Positions 7,761 to 16,805 of a stretch of DNA of 64,000 nt are shown one piece after another. Source of the stretch: JBCCDY01 sp039030555 (GTDB taxonomy: Bacteria; Bacteroidota; Bacteroidia; Cytophagales; Cyclobacteriaceae). The stretch is taken from positions 1-64,000 of the forward strand of contig JBCCDY010000003.1 in assembly GCA_039030555.1 (NCBI GenBank), given 5' to 3'. Below the pieces are notes generated by a model, which made no database searches, was not told where the DNA came from, and saw only the letters and a list, made by a program, of their open reading frames with translations. Numbering within the stretch: the first letter of the stretch is position 1; the number at the start of each line of letters is the position of its first letter. Made by a program: the position numbers and the translations under genes.

Positions 7761-9224
7761 ATGAATAAGTTTATTAAGACTGCACTGACATATGCTTTTT
7801 TACTAGTATTCATTAGTTGCAGTTCTACAAATAAGGATCAAAGAATAACGCAGCAAGAGGTTGACAGTAGTAAAATATTCTCCGAACCTATTGACTTCGA
7901 TTATGCAAAGATCAAAGCAAGTGGGACCTTAAAGGCCATTATAGAAAATAGTTCTACCAGTTATTTTCTGTATAGAGGTACTCCGATGGGTTTTGAGTAT
8001 GAATTATTACAAAAGTTAGCACAGGACCTTGACTTGAAACTGGAGCTGATTGTAACCAATAATATCCGTGATGCCTTTGAAAAACTAAACACCGGTGAAG
8101 GGGACATATTAGCGTATAACATGACTGTTACTAAGGAACGAAAAGAAATCGTTGCCTTCACGAATTATCATACCTTAGTAAAACAAGTTCTTGTACAACG
8201 AAAGCCTGAAAACTGGAGAGACCTAAAACGTCATGAAACGGAAAGCCAGTTAATAAGGAATGCCGTAGATTTGATAGGTAAAGAGGTTGTTGTCAGGAGA
8301 AATTCTTCTTTTGTAGATCGCTTGGAAAATCTATCTGATGAAGTTGGAGGTAATATACTAATAGCTGAAGATTTCGACGATGTGCAAACGGAAGATCTCA
8401 TTAAGAAAGTAGCCAATGGTGAAATAAAGTATACCGTGGCCGATGAAAATATAGCTCTGGTCAACGCCGCATACTACCCAAATATAGATGTGAAAACGCC
8501 ATTAAGTTTATCACAGCAAATAGCATGGGCCACAAGGAAAAATTCCAAAGAATTTCTTGAAAAGGTTAATAATTGGGTTGATAACAATCGATCAACTCTT
8601 GAATATAATGTTGTTTATAATAAGTATTTTAAGAATACCAGAGCTTCTGCCAGGAGAGTTAAAAGTGGTTTTTTAAATGTTGATTCCGATCATATCTCCG
8701 AATATGACGAACTCATAAAAAAAGCAGCTGAAAAAATAGATTGGGATTGGAAACTGTTGGCTTCCCAAATGTACCAAGAGTCTAAATTCGATCCGAAGAT
8801 CAAGTCATGGGCAGGAGCAGTCGGATTAATGCAAGTATTGCCTAGGACAGCAGAATCATATGGCGTTACAAATCTATATGACCCCGAAGAAAATATCAAA
8901 GCTGCCACAGAACATATTCTTTGGCTTATGGCCTACTGGGAAGATAAAATTGAAGACCCTAAAGAACGTACTAAGTTTATTTTGGCATCATACAATGTAG
9001 GTCAGAGCCATGTGATGGATGCTATGAGGTTAACTGAAAAATATGGTAAAAATAAGTTGGTATGGAAAGATAATGTTGAGCAGTACTTATTACTAAAGAG
9101 TAAACCAGAGTATTACCTGGATGTAGTTGTTCAATCGGGGTATTGCAGAGGAGAAGAGCCTGTAAAGTATGTGGATCAAATATTTGAGCGATATAGAATA
9201 TATTCAGGATTTATAAATACTTAG
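7761..9224 (+). CDS. MltF-like membrane-bound lytic transglycosylase (lipoprotein)
   Basis: A 487-residue protein with two domains: a periplasmic solute-binding-protein fold (about 45-285) and a C-terminal SLT lytic transglycosylase domain (about 325-455). The catalytic Glu is near residue 340 in QMYQESKFDP, followed by the family motif AGAVGLMQVLPRTA. It cleaves peptidoglycan glycan strands. I chose the ATG at 7761 rather than the TTG at 7707 because it gives a proper lipoprotein signal with a lipobox ending at Cys20 (FISC). The two small genes downstream follow after 38 nt and could be co-transcribed. The domain order matches MltF of other bacteria. Confidence 0.9.
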   Translation: MNKFIKTALTYAFLLVFISCSSTNKDQRITQQEVDSSKIFSEPIDFDYAKIKASGTLKAIIENSSTSYFLYRGTPMGFEYELLQKLAQDLDLKLELIVTNNIRDAFEKLNTGEGDILAYNMTVTKERKEIVAFTNYHTLVKQVLVQRKPENWRDLKRHETESQLIRNAVDLIGKEVVVRRNSSFVDRLENLSDEVGGNILIAEDFDDVQTEDLIKKVANGEIKYTVADENIALVNAAYYPNIDVKTPLSLSQQIAWATRKNSKEFLEKVNNWVDNNRSTLEYNVVYNKYFKNTRASARRVKSGFLNVDSDHISEYDELIKKAAEKIDWDWKLLASQMYQESKFDPKIKSWAGAVGLMQVLPRTAESYGVTNLYDPEENIKAATEHILWLMAYWEDKIEDPKERTKFILASYNVGQSHVMDAMRLTEKYGKNKLVWKDNVEQYLLLKSKPEYYLDVVVQSGYCRGEEPVKYVDQIFERYRIYSGFINT

Positions 9225-9262
9225 TCCATTTTTTAATGTAAAATAGTGCATTGTAAAATGAA

Positions 9263-9706
9263 ATGGAACAGTCACTAACCGAGCTTTATAATCGATATAA
9301 AAGAGAAAGAGATATTCACATCGATGAAGAGCAGTTTACTTTTTTCGTAGTCTTCTTCCCTTCCTTATTAGTTATAGTAAGTGATGGTATTATTGATATG
9401 GAAGAGTGGGAGTATTTAAAACAACTTTCCCATTTTATGGCTAAATCTTTTAAAGAAGATCACCATGAAGAACAAGATATTGAGGCCCTAACCAAATCGT
9501 ACCTTTCAGAAATCAGTTATATGATCAGACAACTGAGAGGCTGGGAAACGGATTTCCTTTACACTTTAAGAGATTATTTGAAAGCTACTCCCGAAGCCAA
9601 AATTACAGTTTTAGATACCATGATGCTATTTGCAGATGCTTCTGACGGAACTTCAGAAAAGGAAGAGAAACAGATGAAAGATATAAAAAGCTTACTCGAC
9701 CTATAA
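9263..9706 (+). CDS. TerB-like helical protein, first of a tandem pair
   Basis: A 147-residue soluble, acidic, largely helical protein with no signal peptide. The segment LLVIVSDGIIDMEEWEYLKQL (about 35-55) and the later MLFADASDG resemble the Asp-containing helix motif of TerB-like proteins (VAKADGxVxxEE). It is a paralogue of the gene 1 nt downstream. The shared frame includes ELY-x-Y near the start, SDGI-D-EEW in the middle and LFADAS-G near the end. The function is unknown; TerB membership is by motif only and not certain. Confidence 0.65.
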   Translation: MEQSLTELYNRYKRERDIHIDEEQFTFFVVFFPSLLVIVSDGIIDMEEWEYLKQLSHFMAKSFKEDHHEEQDIEALTKSYLSEISYMIRQLRGWETDFLYTLRDYLKATPEAKITVLDTMMLFADASDGTSEKEEKQMKDIKSLLDL

Positions 9707-9707
9707 T

Positions 9708-10151
9708 ATGCAAAATTCGGTAGCAGAGCTTTACAAAGATTACACTCAGGAAAGAAAAATCGACTTAAGCCCTGAGCAATTTGCTTCTTTCTTAGCCTTT
9801 TATCCTGCACTATTGGTGGCTTCCAGTGATGGAATCGTAGATAAAGAAGAATGGTTATACTGTAAAAAATTAGCGAGTGGTTTGGGAAATTCTTTCAGTA
9901 GAGACGATTCAGAAGAAGACCACGAAAATTTAACTCTGATCTATCGGTATGAGTTCAGATACCTTCTAAAGAATCAGGAAATATGGGAAGAGCGATTTTT
10001 GAAGGTTGTTAAAGAATACCTAAGTGAGAACAGTTATGCCAAGGAATTTGTAAATGAAACCATTTATCTTTTTGCAGATGCATCAAATGGCATCAGTCAG
10101 GAAGAAATGGATACCATTAACTGCTTGGAAATAAAATTAGATCTTAAATAA
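9708..10151 (+). CDS. TerB-like helical protein, second of a tandem pair
   Basis: A 147-residue paralogue of the preceding gene, starting 1 nt after its stop, so the two are very likely co-translated. The key positions are kept: SDGIVDKEEW (about 40-49) and YLFADASNG (about 124-132). The rest has diverged strongly, which suggests an old duplication with separate roles rather than dosage. The Asp/Glu pattern could bind a metal ion, as in TerB-like folds. No partner that would reveal the job is seen nearby. Confidence 0.65.
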   Translation: MQNSVAELYKDYTQERKIDLSPEQFASFLAFYPALLVASSDGIVDKEEWLYCKKLASGLGNSFSRDDSEEDHENLTLIYRYEFRYLLKNQEIWEERFLKVVKEYLSENSYAKEFVNETIYLFADASNGISQEEMDTINCLEIKLDLK

Positions 10152-10198
10152 CGTGAGTTCGATGTAACTGACGCCGAAAGTTGCTTTAGACCTCATAT

Positions 10199-10230
10199 GG
10201 ACCTGCCCGAATGACAAGTCGGGCAGGTCC
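10199..10230. repeat. Perfect 12-bp inverted repeat
   Basis: GGACCTGCCCGA (10199-10210) pairs with TCGGGCAGGTCC (10219-10230) around an 8-nt loop, 48 nt after the stop of the TerB-like pair. No T-run follows, so a simple terminator is doubtful. The preceding GCTTTAGACC is shared with the hairpin at 1113. Confidence 0.5.
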
Positions 10231-10310
10231 GTAATCTCACGGAAGTTGTTTTTGAGATTCCCGATATCCCTAGATTCGAGTATTACGACATATTCTATGT
10301 CGAACTCAAG

Positions 10311-10484
10311 TTAATTAATTTGAGATAATAGAATTAGAGTGATTACAATACTGCCATAGTATTTGATCACTCTAATTCTATTTTGATAAGGCAGCCACCA
10401 TAGGACTACCCACGGTTTGTAAAGACCAATCAGAAATATGAAGCCGAATAGATATAACAGTACCTCAATTACTTGAGAATACAT
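10311..10484 (-). CDS. Small (57-aa) membrane protein downstream of infB
   Basis: An ATG frame of 57 codons begins 11 nt after the infB stop on the same strand. It encodes a small protein with two hydrophobic stretches (about 7-31 and 45-54) around a basic, aromatic loop (KPWVVLWWLPYQNRIRVIKY). The hydrophobic/positive/hydrophobic pattern is not what random AT-rich DNA gives, and the Trp/Pro/Tyr-rich centre looks like a conserved motif. It is probably the last gene of rimP-nusA-infB. The function is unknown. Part of the coding sequence (10329-10380) is a long nested inverted repeat. No family name is offered. Confidence 0.65.
   Translation of the reverse strand: MYSQVIEVLLYLFGFIFLIGLYKPWVVLWWLPYQNRIRVIKYYGSIVITLILLSQIN
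10329..10384. terminator. Long nested inverted repeat, possible terminator, inside the 57-aa gene
   Basis: TAGAATTAGAGTGAT (10329-10343) is the perfect complement of ATCACTCTAATTCTA (10366-10380). Inside it AATACT pairs with AGTATT. On the plus strand TTTT follows at 10381-10384, so it could stop transcripts of the TerB-like pair. On the minus strand it lies in coding sequence. Confidence 0.5.
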
Positions 10485-10495
10485 GTTTAAACAAT

Positions 10496-13333
10496 TTAAA
10501 GTGTTCTTTTAATTTCTCTATTCTCGAAGCCTTCGATTACGTCACCAACTTTAATATCATTGAAGTTCTTGATGCTTATACCACATTCGTAACCTGATCG
10601 TACTTCACTTACGTCTTCTTTATAACGTTTAAGCTGGTTTATATTTCCTGTGTATACTACGATACCATCTCGAATCAGTCGGATTTCGTTATTTCTTTTA
10701 ACGTAACCATCGGTGACCATACAACCGGCAACTGTTCCAACTTTCGATATCTTGAATACTTCCCTTACTTCAATATTACCTGTGATTATTTCTTCCACTT
10801 CAGGTGCAAGCATACCTTCCATGGCATCCTTAACATCATTGATAGCATCATAGATCACAGAATACAGACGAATTTCAATCTCTTCATTTTCAGCTATTCT
10901 TCTGGCGTTGGCTGAAGGTCTAACCTGAAAACCGATCATAACAGCGTCGGAAGCAGAAGCTAATAAGACATCAGATTCTGATATCTGACCTACTGCCTTA
11001 TGGATAATATTAACTTGAACCTCATCAGTGGAAAGCTTAAGAAGTGAGTCAGAAAGTGCTTCGATGGAACCATCCACATCACCCTTCACAATCACATTAA
11101 GCTCTTTGAAACTGCCTATTGCCAATCTTCGGCCAATCTCATCAAGTGTAATATGCTTCTTAGTTCTAACCTTTTGCTCACGCTCGATCTGAGATCGTTT
11201 CGTTGTAACTTCTCTGGCCTCTCTCTCTGTATCTACTACATTAAATTTCTCACCAGCTTGTGGTGCACCATCTAATCCTAAGATCTGAACCGGTGTAGCC
11301 GGTCCTACTCTTTTCAATTTTTTACCTCGATGATCGAACATGGCCTTAACCTTGCCGTAATGTGCACCAGCTAGAAGCACATCTCCAATTTCCATAGTAC
11401 CACTCTGAACCAATACCGTAGCTACGTATCCTCTTCCTTTATCAAGAGATGCCTCAACCACCGTCCCTGTACCATTTTTATTAGGGTTAGCTTTAAGTTC
11501 AAGCAGTTCAGACTCTAAGAGTACTTTTTCGAGTAGATCATCTATGCCTTGTCCGGTTTTTGCGGAAATCTCCTGGGACTGATATTTCCCACCCCAATCT
11601 TCAACTAAAACGTTTATAGCAGATAACTCTTCGCGAATCTTATCTGGATTGGAATTAGGTCTATCAACTTTATTTATGGCTATTACGATTGGAACTCCAG
11701 CTACCTGTGCGTGATTAATTGCCTCTTTAGTCTGTGGCATAACCGCATCATCGGCAGCGACAACAATTATGGCAACGTCAGTAAGTTTGGCACCACGCGC
11801 TCGCATAGCAGTAAAGGCTTCGTGACCTGGTGTATCCAAAAATGCTATCCTTTTACCGTCATCGGTCTTTACGTCGTAGGCACCAATGTGCTGTGTAATT
11901 CCCCCAGCTTCATCAGCAATTACATTTGTATTTCTGATGTAATCGAGCAACGAAGTTTTACCATGGTCAACGTGCCCCATGATGGTAACGATCGGAGCTC
12001 TATCTTCGAGATCCTCCTCCGAGTCTTCTTCTTCTTCAATATCAACTTCCTCTTCTTCATTACTGAATTCGACAGCAAATCCGAAATCATCTGCTATAAC
12101 TGTTATGGCTTCTGCATCGAGTCTTTGATTAATCGAAACAAACATTCCAAGACTCATACATGCCGCTATGACATCATTTACAGAGACATCCATTAATGAT
12201 GCGAGGTCATTTGCCGAAATAAATTCGGTTACCTTAAGTGTTTTTGATTCTTCCTGCTCTTCCTGAGCTTTAGCCTCGTTTGCACTTGCGATAGCAGAGC
12301 GTTTTTCCCTTCTATATTTTGAACGGTTTACTCCACCTTTCTTACCCCCACTTAACTTGGCAAGGGTGGCTTTGATCTGCTCCTGGACGTCTTTTTCTGA
12401 AAGTTCCTCTTTAGGATCTTTCTTACCACCTCTATTCTGGTTCCCTCTTCTATTATCGTTTCCTCCAGGTCTTTGACCCTGACCCGGAGATCCATTTCCA
12501 GGTTGTGTTCTTAAACGTTTTCTTGGGCGTTTTTTCTTTTCTCTTTCCTTAGATGCATCAGAAGAAGCAACAGGTTTTGGCTCTTTCTTTTTCTCTTTTG
12601 GAAGTTCTATTTTACCCAGAACGGTCAGTCCTTTGAGAGAATCAGCTTTTGCTTCAATAACTTTCTCCTCTTTTTGCTCGCTTTTTTCGACTTCGGGGAT
12701 AACTTCTTGTTCCTGTTCTTCTTCTTTTACTTCGTTTTTAGGCGCTTCCTCCGGTTCTTTTACCTCTTCTTTAGCCTTTTCAGTTTCGGGTGCTACAACT
12801 TCCTCCTGCTTTGGCTCTTCTTTCTTTTCTTTTTTAACAGGCTCCTCTTCTTTAACTGTTGCCTCTACAACTTCTTCCTTTTTCTCTTCTTCTTTCGGAC
12901 TTTCCTCTTTTACAGGCTCTTCTTCCTGTTTCTTATCTTTATCAAGGTCTATTTTTCCAACGACTTTGATGCCTTGTAATTTATGAGAAGGATCAATCTT
13001 CTCTTCAGGTTCTTTGGCTTCTGCTTCTACCGAAAGATCTTTGATCAGAATTTTTTCTTCCTCGTCTTTCTTCGGGGCTTCTTCCGGAGATTCTGCATCA
13101 ATAACAAAATTATCTGTTTTCCCACCTATGGTAAGACCAGATGCTTCCTCCTTATCCATTGCAGAAGACGCGTACTCCTTCGAGAGCATGTCGAATTGCT
13201 CGACTGTAATCTTAGTGTTGGGCTTATTATCGATTGAAAAGCCTTTGGATTCAAGGTGTTCAACGATAGTGGAAGTTCCAACATTAAGCTTCCTCGCTAC
13301 CTGACTTAAACGCATCATTCTTTCTTCTGCCAT
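10496..13333 (-). CDS. infB: Translation initiation factor IF-2
   Basis: A 945-residue GTPase that brings initiator tRNA to the 30S subunit. The order is: an IF2_N helix motif at 1-50 (RLSQVARKLNVGTSTIVEHL); a long charged linker (about 70-320), very rich in Glu, Lys and Pro; a second IF2_N segment near 370; and the GTPase domain with G1 GHVDHGKT (about 452), G3 DTPGHE (about 500) and G4 NKVD (about 555). Beta-barrel and C-terminal fMet-tRNA-binding domains finish the protein. The acidic linker is long, as is usual in Bacteroidota. It is the third gene after rimP and nusA on the same strand. Confidence 0.98.
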   Translation of the reverse strand: MAEERMMRLSQVARKLNVGTSTIVEHLESKGFSIDNKPNTKITVEQFDMLSKEYASSAMDKEEASGLTIGGKTDNFVIDAESPEEAPKKDEEEKILIKDLSVEAEAKEPEEKIDPSHKLQGIKVVGKIDLDKDKKQEEEPVKEESPKEEEKKEEVVEATVKEEEPVKKEKKEEPKQEEVVAPETEKAKEEVKEPEEAPKNEVKEEEQEQEVIPEVEKSEQKEEKVIEAKADSLKGLTVLGKIELPKEKKKEPKPVASSDASKEREKKKRPRKRLRTQPGNGSPGQGQRPGGNDNRRGNQNRGGKKDPKEELSEKDVQEQIKATLAKLSGGKKGGVNRSKYRREKRSAIASANEAKAQEEQEESKTLKVTEFISANDLASLMDVSVNDVIAACMSLGMFVSINQRLDAEAITVIADDFGFAVEFSNEEEEVDIEEEEDSEEDLEDRAPIVTIMGHVDHGKTSLLDYIRNTNVIADEAGGITQHIGAYDVKTDDGKRIAFLDTPGHEAFTAMRARGAKLTDVAIIVVAADDAVMPQTKEAINHAQVAGVPIVIAINKVDRPNSNPDKIREELSAINVLVEDWGGKYQSQEISAKTGQGIDDLLEKVLLESELLELKANPNKNGTGTVVEASLDKGRGYVATVLVQSGTMEIGDVLLAGAHYGKVKAMFDHRGKKLKRVGPATPVQILGLDGAPQAGEKFNVVDTEREAREVTTKRSQIEREQKVRTKKHITLDEIGRRLAIGSFKELNVIVKGDVDGSIEALSDSLLKLSTDEVQVNIIHKAVGQISESDVLLASASDAVMIGFQVRPSANARRIAENEEIEIRLYSVIYDAINDVKDAMEGMLAPEVEEIITGNIEVREVFKISKVGTVAGCMVTDGYVKRNNEIRLIRDGIVVYTGNINQLKRYKEDVSEVRSGYECGISIKNFNDIKVGDVIEGFENREIKRTL

Positions 13334-13421
13334 ATATTGCTCTACTCAGTACTCTTATTTTTAAATAAGCCTCGAAATTATCAATTATAATGATCAATTA
13401 CATCATAAGGGCTAAAAAGGC

Positions 13422-14663
13422 TTATTCAAACTCTTGTTTTAATATTGACTTAACATCTTCCACGGTCTCTTCCTCCAGTTCAGTTCTTCTTACAAGGTCC
13501 TCGCTGGTGAGTTTTAAAACACTTCTTGCAGTGTCAAGCCCAATTCTTTTTAATTCATCAATGACCCAATCTTCAATTTCATCTACGAATTCATCAAGAT
13601 CCACATCTTCCTCTTCACCCTCATCAAGTTCTCTAAATACGTCAATCTCGTATCCTACTAATCTACTGGCCAGTTTAATATTCAATCCACCTTTACCAAT
13701 AGCTAAGGAAACCTGATCTGGTTTTAGGAATACGGAAACCCTTTTTTCTCCTTCAGCTAATTTAATACTTAGTATCTTTGCCGGGTTTAGTGCCCTTGAG
13801 ATGTATAGGTCGAGATTATCTGTGAAATTGATTACATCAATATTTTCATTCTGAAGTTCTCTAACGATACTATGTATTCTGGAACCTTTCATTCCTACAC
13901 ACGCTCCAACAGGATCGATCCTATCGTCGTATGATTCCACAGCTACCTTAGCTCTTTCACCGGGTTCTCGTACTACCTTTTTTATGGTGATTAACCCATC
14001 ATAAACTTCAGGTACCTCATTTTCAAAAAGTCTTTCGAGGAATACAGGAGAAGTTCTTGACAATACAATTCTAGGATTTCCATTATGCATCTCCACTCGA
14101 TCTACGATCGCACGAACTGTATCTCCTTTTCTATATCGATCCTTGGGAATTTGTTCATTCCTAGGAAGGGTCAATTCATTTCCATCAGGATCAACCATTA
14201 AAACCTCTCTGCTTAAGGTTTGATAAATCTCTGCATTAATGATTTCGCCAACCAGATCCTTATATTTCTGAAATACAATATCTTTTTCAAGGTCTTTGAT
14301 TTTTTGCATCAAAGTCTGCCTTGCCGTCATTACGGCTCTTCTTCCGAAATCGATAAGTTTAACCTCTTCGGCTACTTCTTCTCCGATTTCAAAATCAGGT
14401 TCAATCTTTCTCGCCTCCGTTAAACTAATTTTGTCGTGGTCCCAAATATCCTCCGAGTTGTCATCAACGATCTCCCTGAATCTCCAAATTTCCAGGTCAC
14501 CTTTATCGGCGTTGATGATGATATCAAAGTTTTCGTCGGTATGATATTTTCTTTTGATCATCGTCCTGAATACATCTTCCAGGATTCGGATCATTGTAGG
14601 TCTATCAATATTTTTCTGCTGTGCAAAATCAGCAAACGACTCAATTAAATTTTGTACGTCCAT
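13422..14663 (-). CDS. nusA: Transcription termination/antitermination factor NusA
   Basis: A 413-residue RNA-polymerase-binding factor. The N-terminal domain (about 1-125) is followed by an S1 RNA-binding domain (about 130-200, RKGDTVRAIVDRVE) and two KH domains (about 205-350). GACVGMKGSRIHSI and AIGKGGLNIKLASRL are the GxxG loops. The C-terminal 60 residues are acidic (EGEEEDVDLDE) and end in a short helix-hairpin segment. It starts 15 nt after rimP and precedes infB by 88 nt. The order rimP-nusA-infB is the standard bacterial operon for ribosome maturation and translation initiation. Confidence 0.98.
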   Translation of the reverse strand: MDVQNLIESFADFAQQKNIDRPTMIRILEDVFRTMIKRKYHTDENFDIIINADKGDLEIWRFREIVDDNSEDIWDHDKISLTEARKIEPDFEIGEEVAEEVKLIDFGRRAVMTARQTLMQKIKDLEKDIVFQKYKDLVGEIINAEIYQTLSREVLMVDPDGNELTLPRNEQIPKDRYRKGDTVRAIVDRVEMHNGNPRIVLSRTSPVFLERLFENEVPEVYDGLITIKKVVREPGERAKVAVESYDDRIDPVGACVGMKGSRIHSIVRELQNENIDVINFTDNLDLYISRALNPAKILSIKLAEGEKRVSVFLKPDQVSLAIGKGGLNIKLASRLVGYEIDVFRELDEGEEEDVDLDEFVDEIEDWVIDELKRIGLDTARSVLKLTSEDLVRRTELEEETVEDVKSILKQEFE

Positions 14664-14678
14664 TTCTTTATCAGCGGG

Positions 14679-15140
14679 TTATTTAAACGACGGAATAATT
14701 TTAGTTTTAACTATTTCAGATATCTGAATTTTAGCTTCTTCAACTTTTTTCTTTTTTTTCGTTTCAATTACGATGAAGTTTTCATCAGAGAATTCAATCA
14801 ATTTGCCGGTGATCTCCGAGCCTGAATCAAGAAAAATTTTAATCTGCCTGCCAATATTTTTCTTAAACTGACGAGGTGTTTTCAATGGATAATCCAGGCC
14901 AGGTGAACTAACTTCAATTTTCGAAACTTCATCAATAAGACCTAACTCTTCTATTTCATGGTTAATACATCTACTTATATCAGAACACGTATCAATAGAA
15001 ATTCCATTATCCCCATCGACCACTAAGTGAATTTGATAGCCGTTCGTTCCTTTTTTCGATTTCAATTCAACCAAAAAAAGATCTTCTTCCTTTATGCAGG
15101 AATTGGAGATTTCAGATAATTTCGTTTCTGTTAAGACCAT
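14679..15140 (-). CDS. rimP: Ribosome maturation factor RimP
   Basis: A 153-residue cytoplasmic protein needed for late 30S subunit assembly. It has the two-domain RimP form: an N-terminal alpha/beta domain with LVVDGDNGISIDTCSDISR and VSSPGLDYPLKTPRQFKKNI, then an SH3-like C-terminal domain ending in a Lys-rich strand. It is the first gene of rimP-nusA-infB. The promoter at 15190-15220 and a terminator-like hairpin at 15151-15170 directly before the ATG are described separately; together they suggest control of the operon in its leader. Confidence 0.97.
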   Translation of the reverse strand: MVLTETKLSEISNSCIKEEDLFLVELKSKKGTNGYQIHLVVDGDNGISIDTCSDISRCINHEIEELGLIDEVSKIEVSSPGLDYPLKTPRQFKKNIGRQIKIFLDSGSEITGKLIEFSDENFIVIETKKKKKVEEAKIQISEIVKTKIIPSFK

Positions 15141-15170
15141 AAAAACAAAGAAGGGGACAAATGTCCCCTT
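15141..15170 (-). promoter_or_regulatory. Leader hairpin plus T-rich tract before rimP (possible attenuator)
   Basis: Read on the minus strand, AAGGGGAC-ATTT-GTCCCCTT (15170-15151) is followed by the 10-nt T-rich tract CTTTGTTTTT and then directly by the rimP ATG at 15140. This has the form of an intrinsic terminator placed inside the 5' leader. It could attenuate the operon or block initiation. The function is inferred only from form and position. Confidence 0.45.
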
Positions 15171-15189
15171 TAAGGTTTTAAAAACGCTG

Positions 15190-15220
15190 CAAAGGTAATG
15201 TAAATTATCGAACTTTGAAA
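15190..15220 (-). promoter_or_regulatory. Promoter of rimP-nusA-infB
   Basis: On the minus strand the -7 element TACCTTTG (15197-15190) fits the Bacteroidota consensus TAnnTTTG. The -33 element TTTC (15220-15217) is a one-base variant of TTTG, spaced by 19 nt. It predicts a leader of about 40 nt that includes the hairpin before rimP. Confidence 0.6.
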
Positions 15221-15311
15221 CCTTGTGGTTATACTGGTCAGTTAGATCAATAAGCTGAATAAAAGAGTATAAGAATACCAGTCAGTTTATCCGTTTACTT
15301 ATTTTTGTTTT

Positions 15312-16805
15312 ATGTTAGATCATTTGCGCATATATAATAGCCTCACAAAAAAGAAAGAGAAGTTTGAACCGCTTAATCCTCCTTTTGTGGGAATGTACGC
15401 GTGTGGCCCCACAGTATACTCCAATGTTCATATAGGTAACCTTCGTACTTTTTTAACTTTTGATATCGTCCTTAGGTATTTAAAGCATTTAGGTTACAAA
15501 GTTAGATATGTTCGTAACATCACCGACGTTGGACATTTGGAAAATGATGAGGACGACGGGGAAGATAAAATCGCAAAAAAGGCAAAGCTTGAAAACCTGG
15601 AGCCTATGGAAATCGTCCAGCGATATAAAAATGATTTTCACGAGGTCTTATCGCAACTCAATTTTCTTCCTCCAAGCATAGAACCCATGGCAACAGGGCA
15701 TATTGTGGAGCAAATAAATATGGTCAAATCTCTTTTGGAAGCAGGTTATGCTTATGAGTCTAATGGCTCTATTTATTTCGACGTCCTGAAGTATAATGAG
15801 AAATATGATTACGGAAAGCTTTCCGGAAGAGTTCTGGAAGAATTAATGGATAGCGGAAGAGAGCTTGATGGTCAGGATGAAAAGAGGAATAAAGTAGATT
15901 TTGCTCTTTGGAAAAAAGCATCCGATTCACACATTATGAGATGGAATTCTCCATGGGGTGAAGGCTTCCCGGGCTGGCATTTAGAATGTAGTGTAATGTC
16001 AACCAAATATTTAGGAGAAACTTTCGATATCCACGGTGGAGGTATGGATTTAAAATTCCCTCATCATGAATGTGAAATTGCCCAATGCAAAGGTTCTACA
16101 GGTGAAGAACAAGCCAAATACTGGATGCATTCTAATATGTTGACCGTAAACGGCCAGAAAATGAGTAAGTCGCTGGGAAATGTATTCCTCCCGGATCAGC
16201 TTTTCTCAGGTAATCATGAACTCCTGGATCGTTCATACAGCCCGATGGTGGTCCGGTTTTTTCTATTACAATCGCATTACAGTAGCACCCTGGACATTTC
16301 TAAAGATGCTTTGAATGCGGCATCTAAAGGTTATCGAAAGCTGTTAAATGGGTTGAAGCTGGTAGAAGAAATGCAGTTTAATGATGCTCCGGAAGCTGAA
16401 ATAAATGAGAAAGCTCAAGACCAGGTTTCGAAACTCTGCGACAATTGTACATCTGCTATGAATGATGACTTTAATACGGCTTTAACGATTGGTCACCTCT
16501 TCAATTTGCTTAAGAAGATCAACTCCATTCACATCGGACAGATAAAAACTTCTGAGCTGGGTGAGGCATTGTTTAATCGCATGAAAGAAACCTATTCAAA
16601 GTTCATTGTTGAAGTACTGGGGCTTAAGCAGGAGGTTCCACAGGGAGGTGAAAGCTTTTTAGAAATTATTTTGGGGATATATAGGGAGGCCAAGAAAAAT
16701 AAGGACTACGATAAAGTAGATGAACTTCGAGGAGCCCTGAAGAAAGAAGGAATTATTGTTAAAGACTTAAAAGACAGTGTTGAATGGGCATACGAGGAAA
16801 ACTAA
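15312..16805 (+). CDS. cysS: Cysteinyl-tRNA synthetase
   Basis: A 497-residue class I aminoacyl-tRNA synthetase that charges tRNA-Cys. The HIGH-type motif is VHIGN (about residue 41), the KMSKS loop is GQKMSKSLGN (about 283-287), and the zinc/cysteine-binding elements are CGPTV near 32 plus GWHLECS and HHECEIAQC in the middle. The C-terminal anticodon-binding region is complete. A TATTTTTG element at 15300-15307 is only 4 nt before the ATG, so if it is the -7 element the mRNA would be nearly leaderless; no good -33 was found. The gene overlaps the following lipoprotein gene by 22 nt. Confidence 0.98.
   Translation: MLDHLRIYNSLTKKKEKFEPLNPPFVGMYACGPTVYSNVHIGNLRTFLTFDIVLRYLKHLGYKVRYVRNITDVGHLENDEDDGEDKIAKKAKLENLEPMEIVQRYKNDFHEVLSQLNFLPPSIEPMATGHIVEQINMVKSLLEAGYAYESNGSIYFDVLKYNEKYDYGKLSGRVLEELMDSGRELDGQDEKRNKVDFALWKKASDSHIMRWNSPWGEGFPGWHLECSVMSTKYLGETFDIHGGGMDLKFPHHECEIAQCKGSTGEEQAKYWMHSNMLTVNGQKMSKSLGNVFLPDQLFSGNHELLDRSYSPMVVRFFLLQSHYSSTLDISKDALNAASKGYRKLLNGLKLVEEMQFNDAPEAEINEKAQDQVSKLCDNCTSAMNDDFNTALTIGHLFNLLKKINSIHIGQIKTSELGEALFNRMKETYSKFIVEVLGLKQEVPQGGESFLEIILGIYREAKKNKDYDKVDELRGALKKEGIIVKDLKDSVEWAYEEN

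Noticed and set aside
12633..12986. Long Ser/Phe-rich frames on the plus strand opposite infB
   Set aside because: They are the complement of the Glu/Lys-rich linker of IF-2; low-complexity shadows without start signals.
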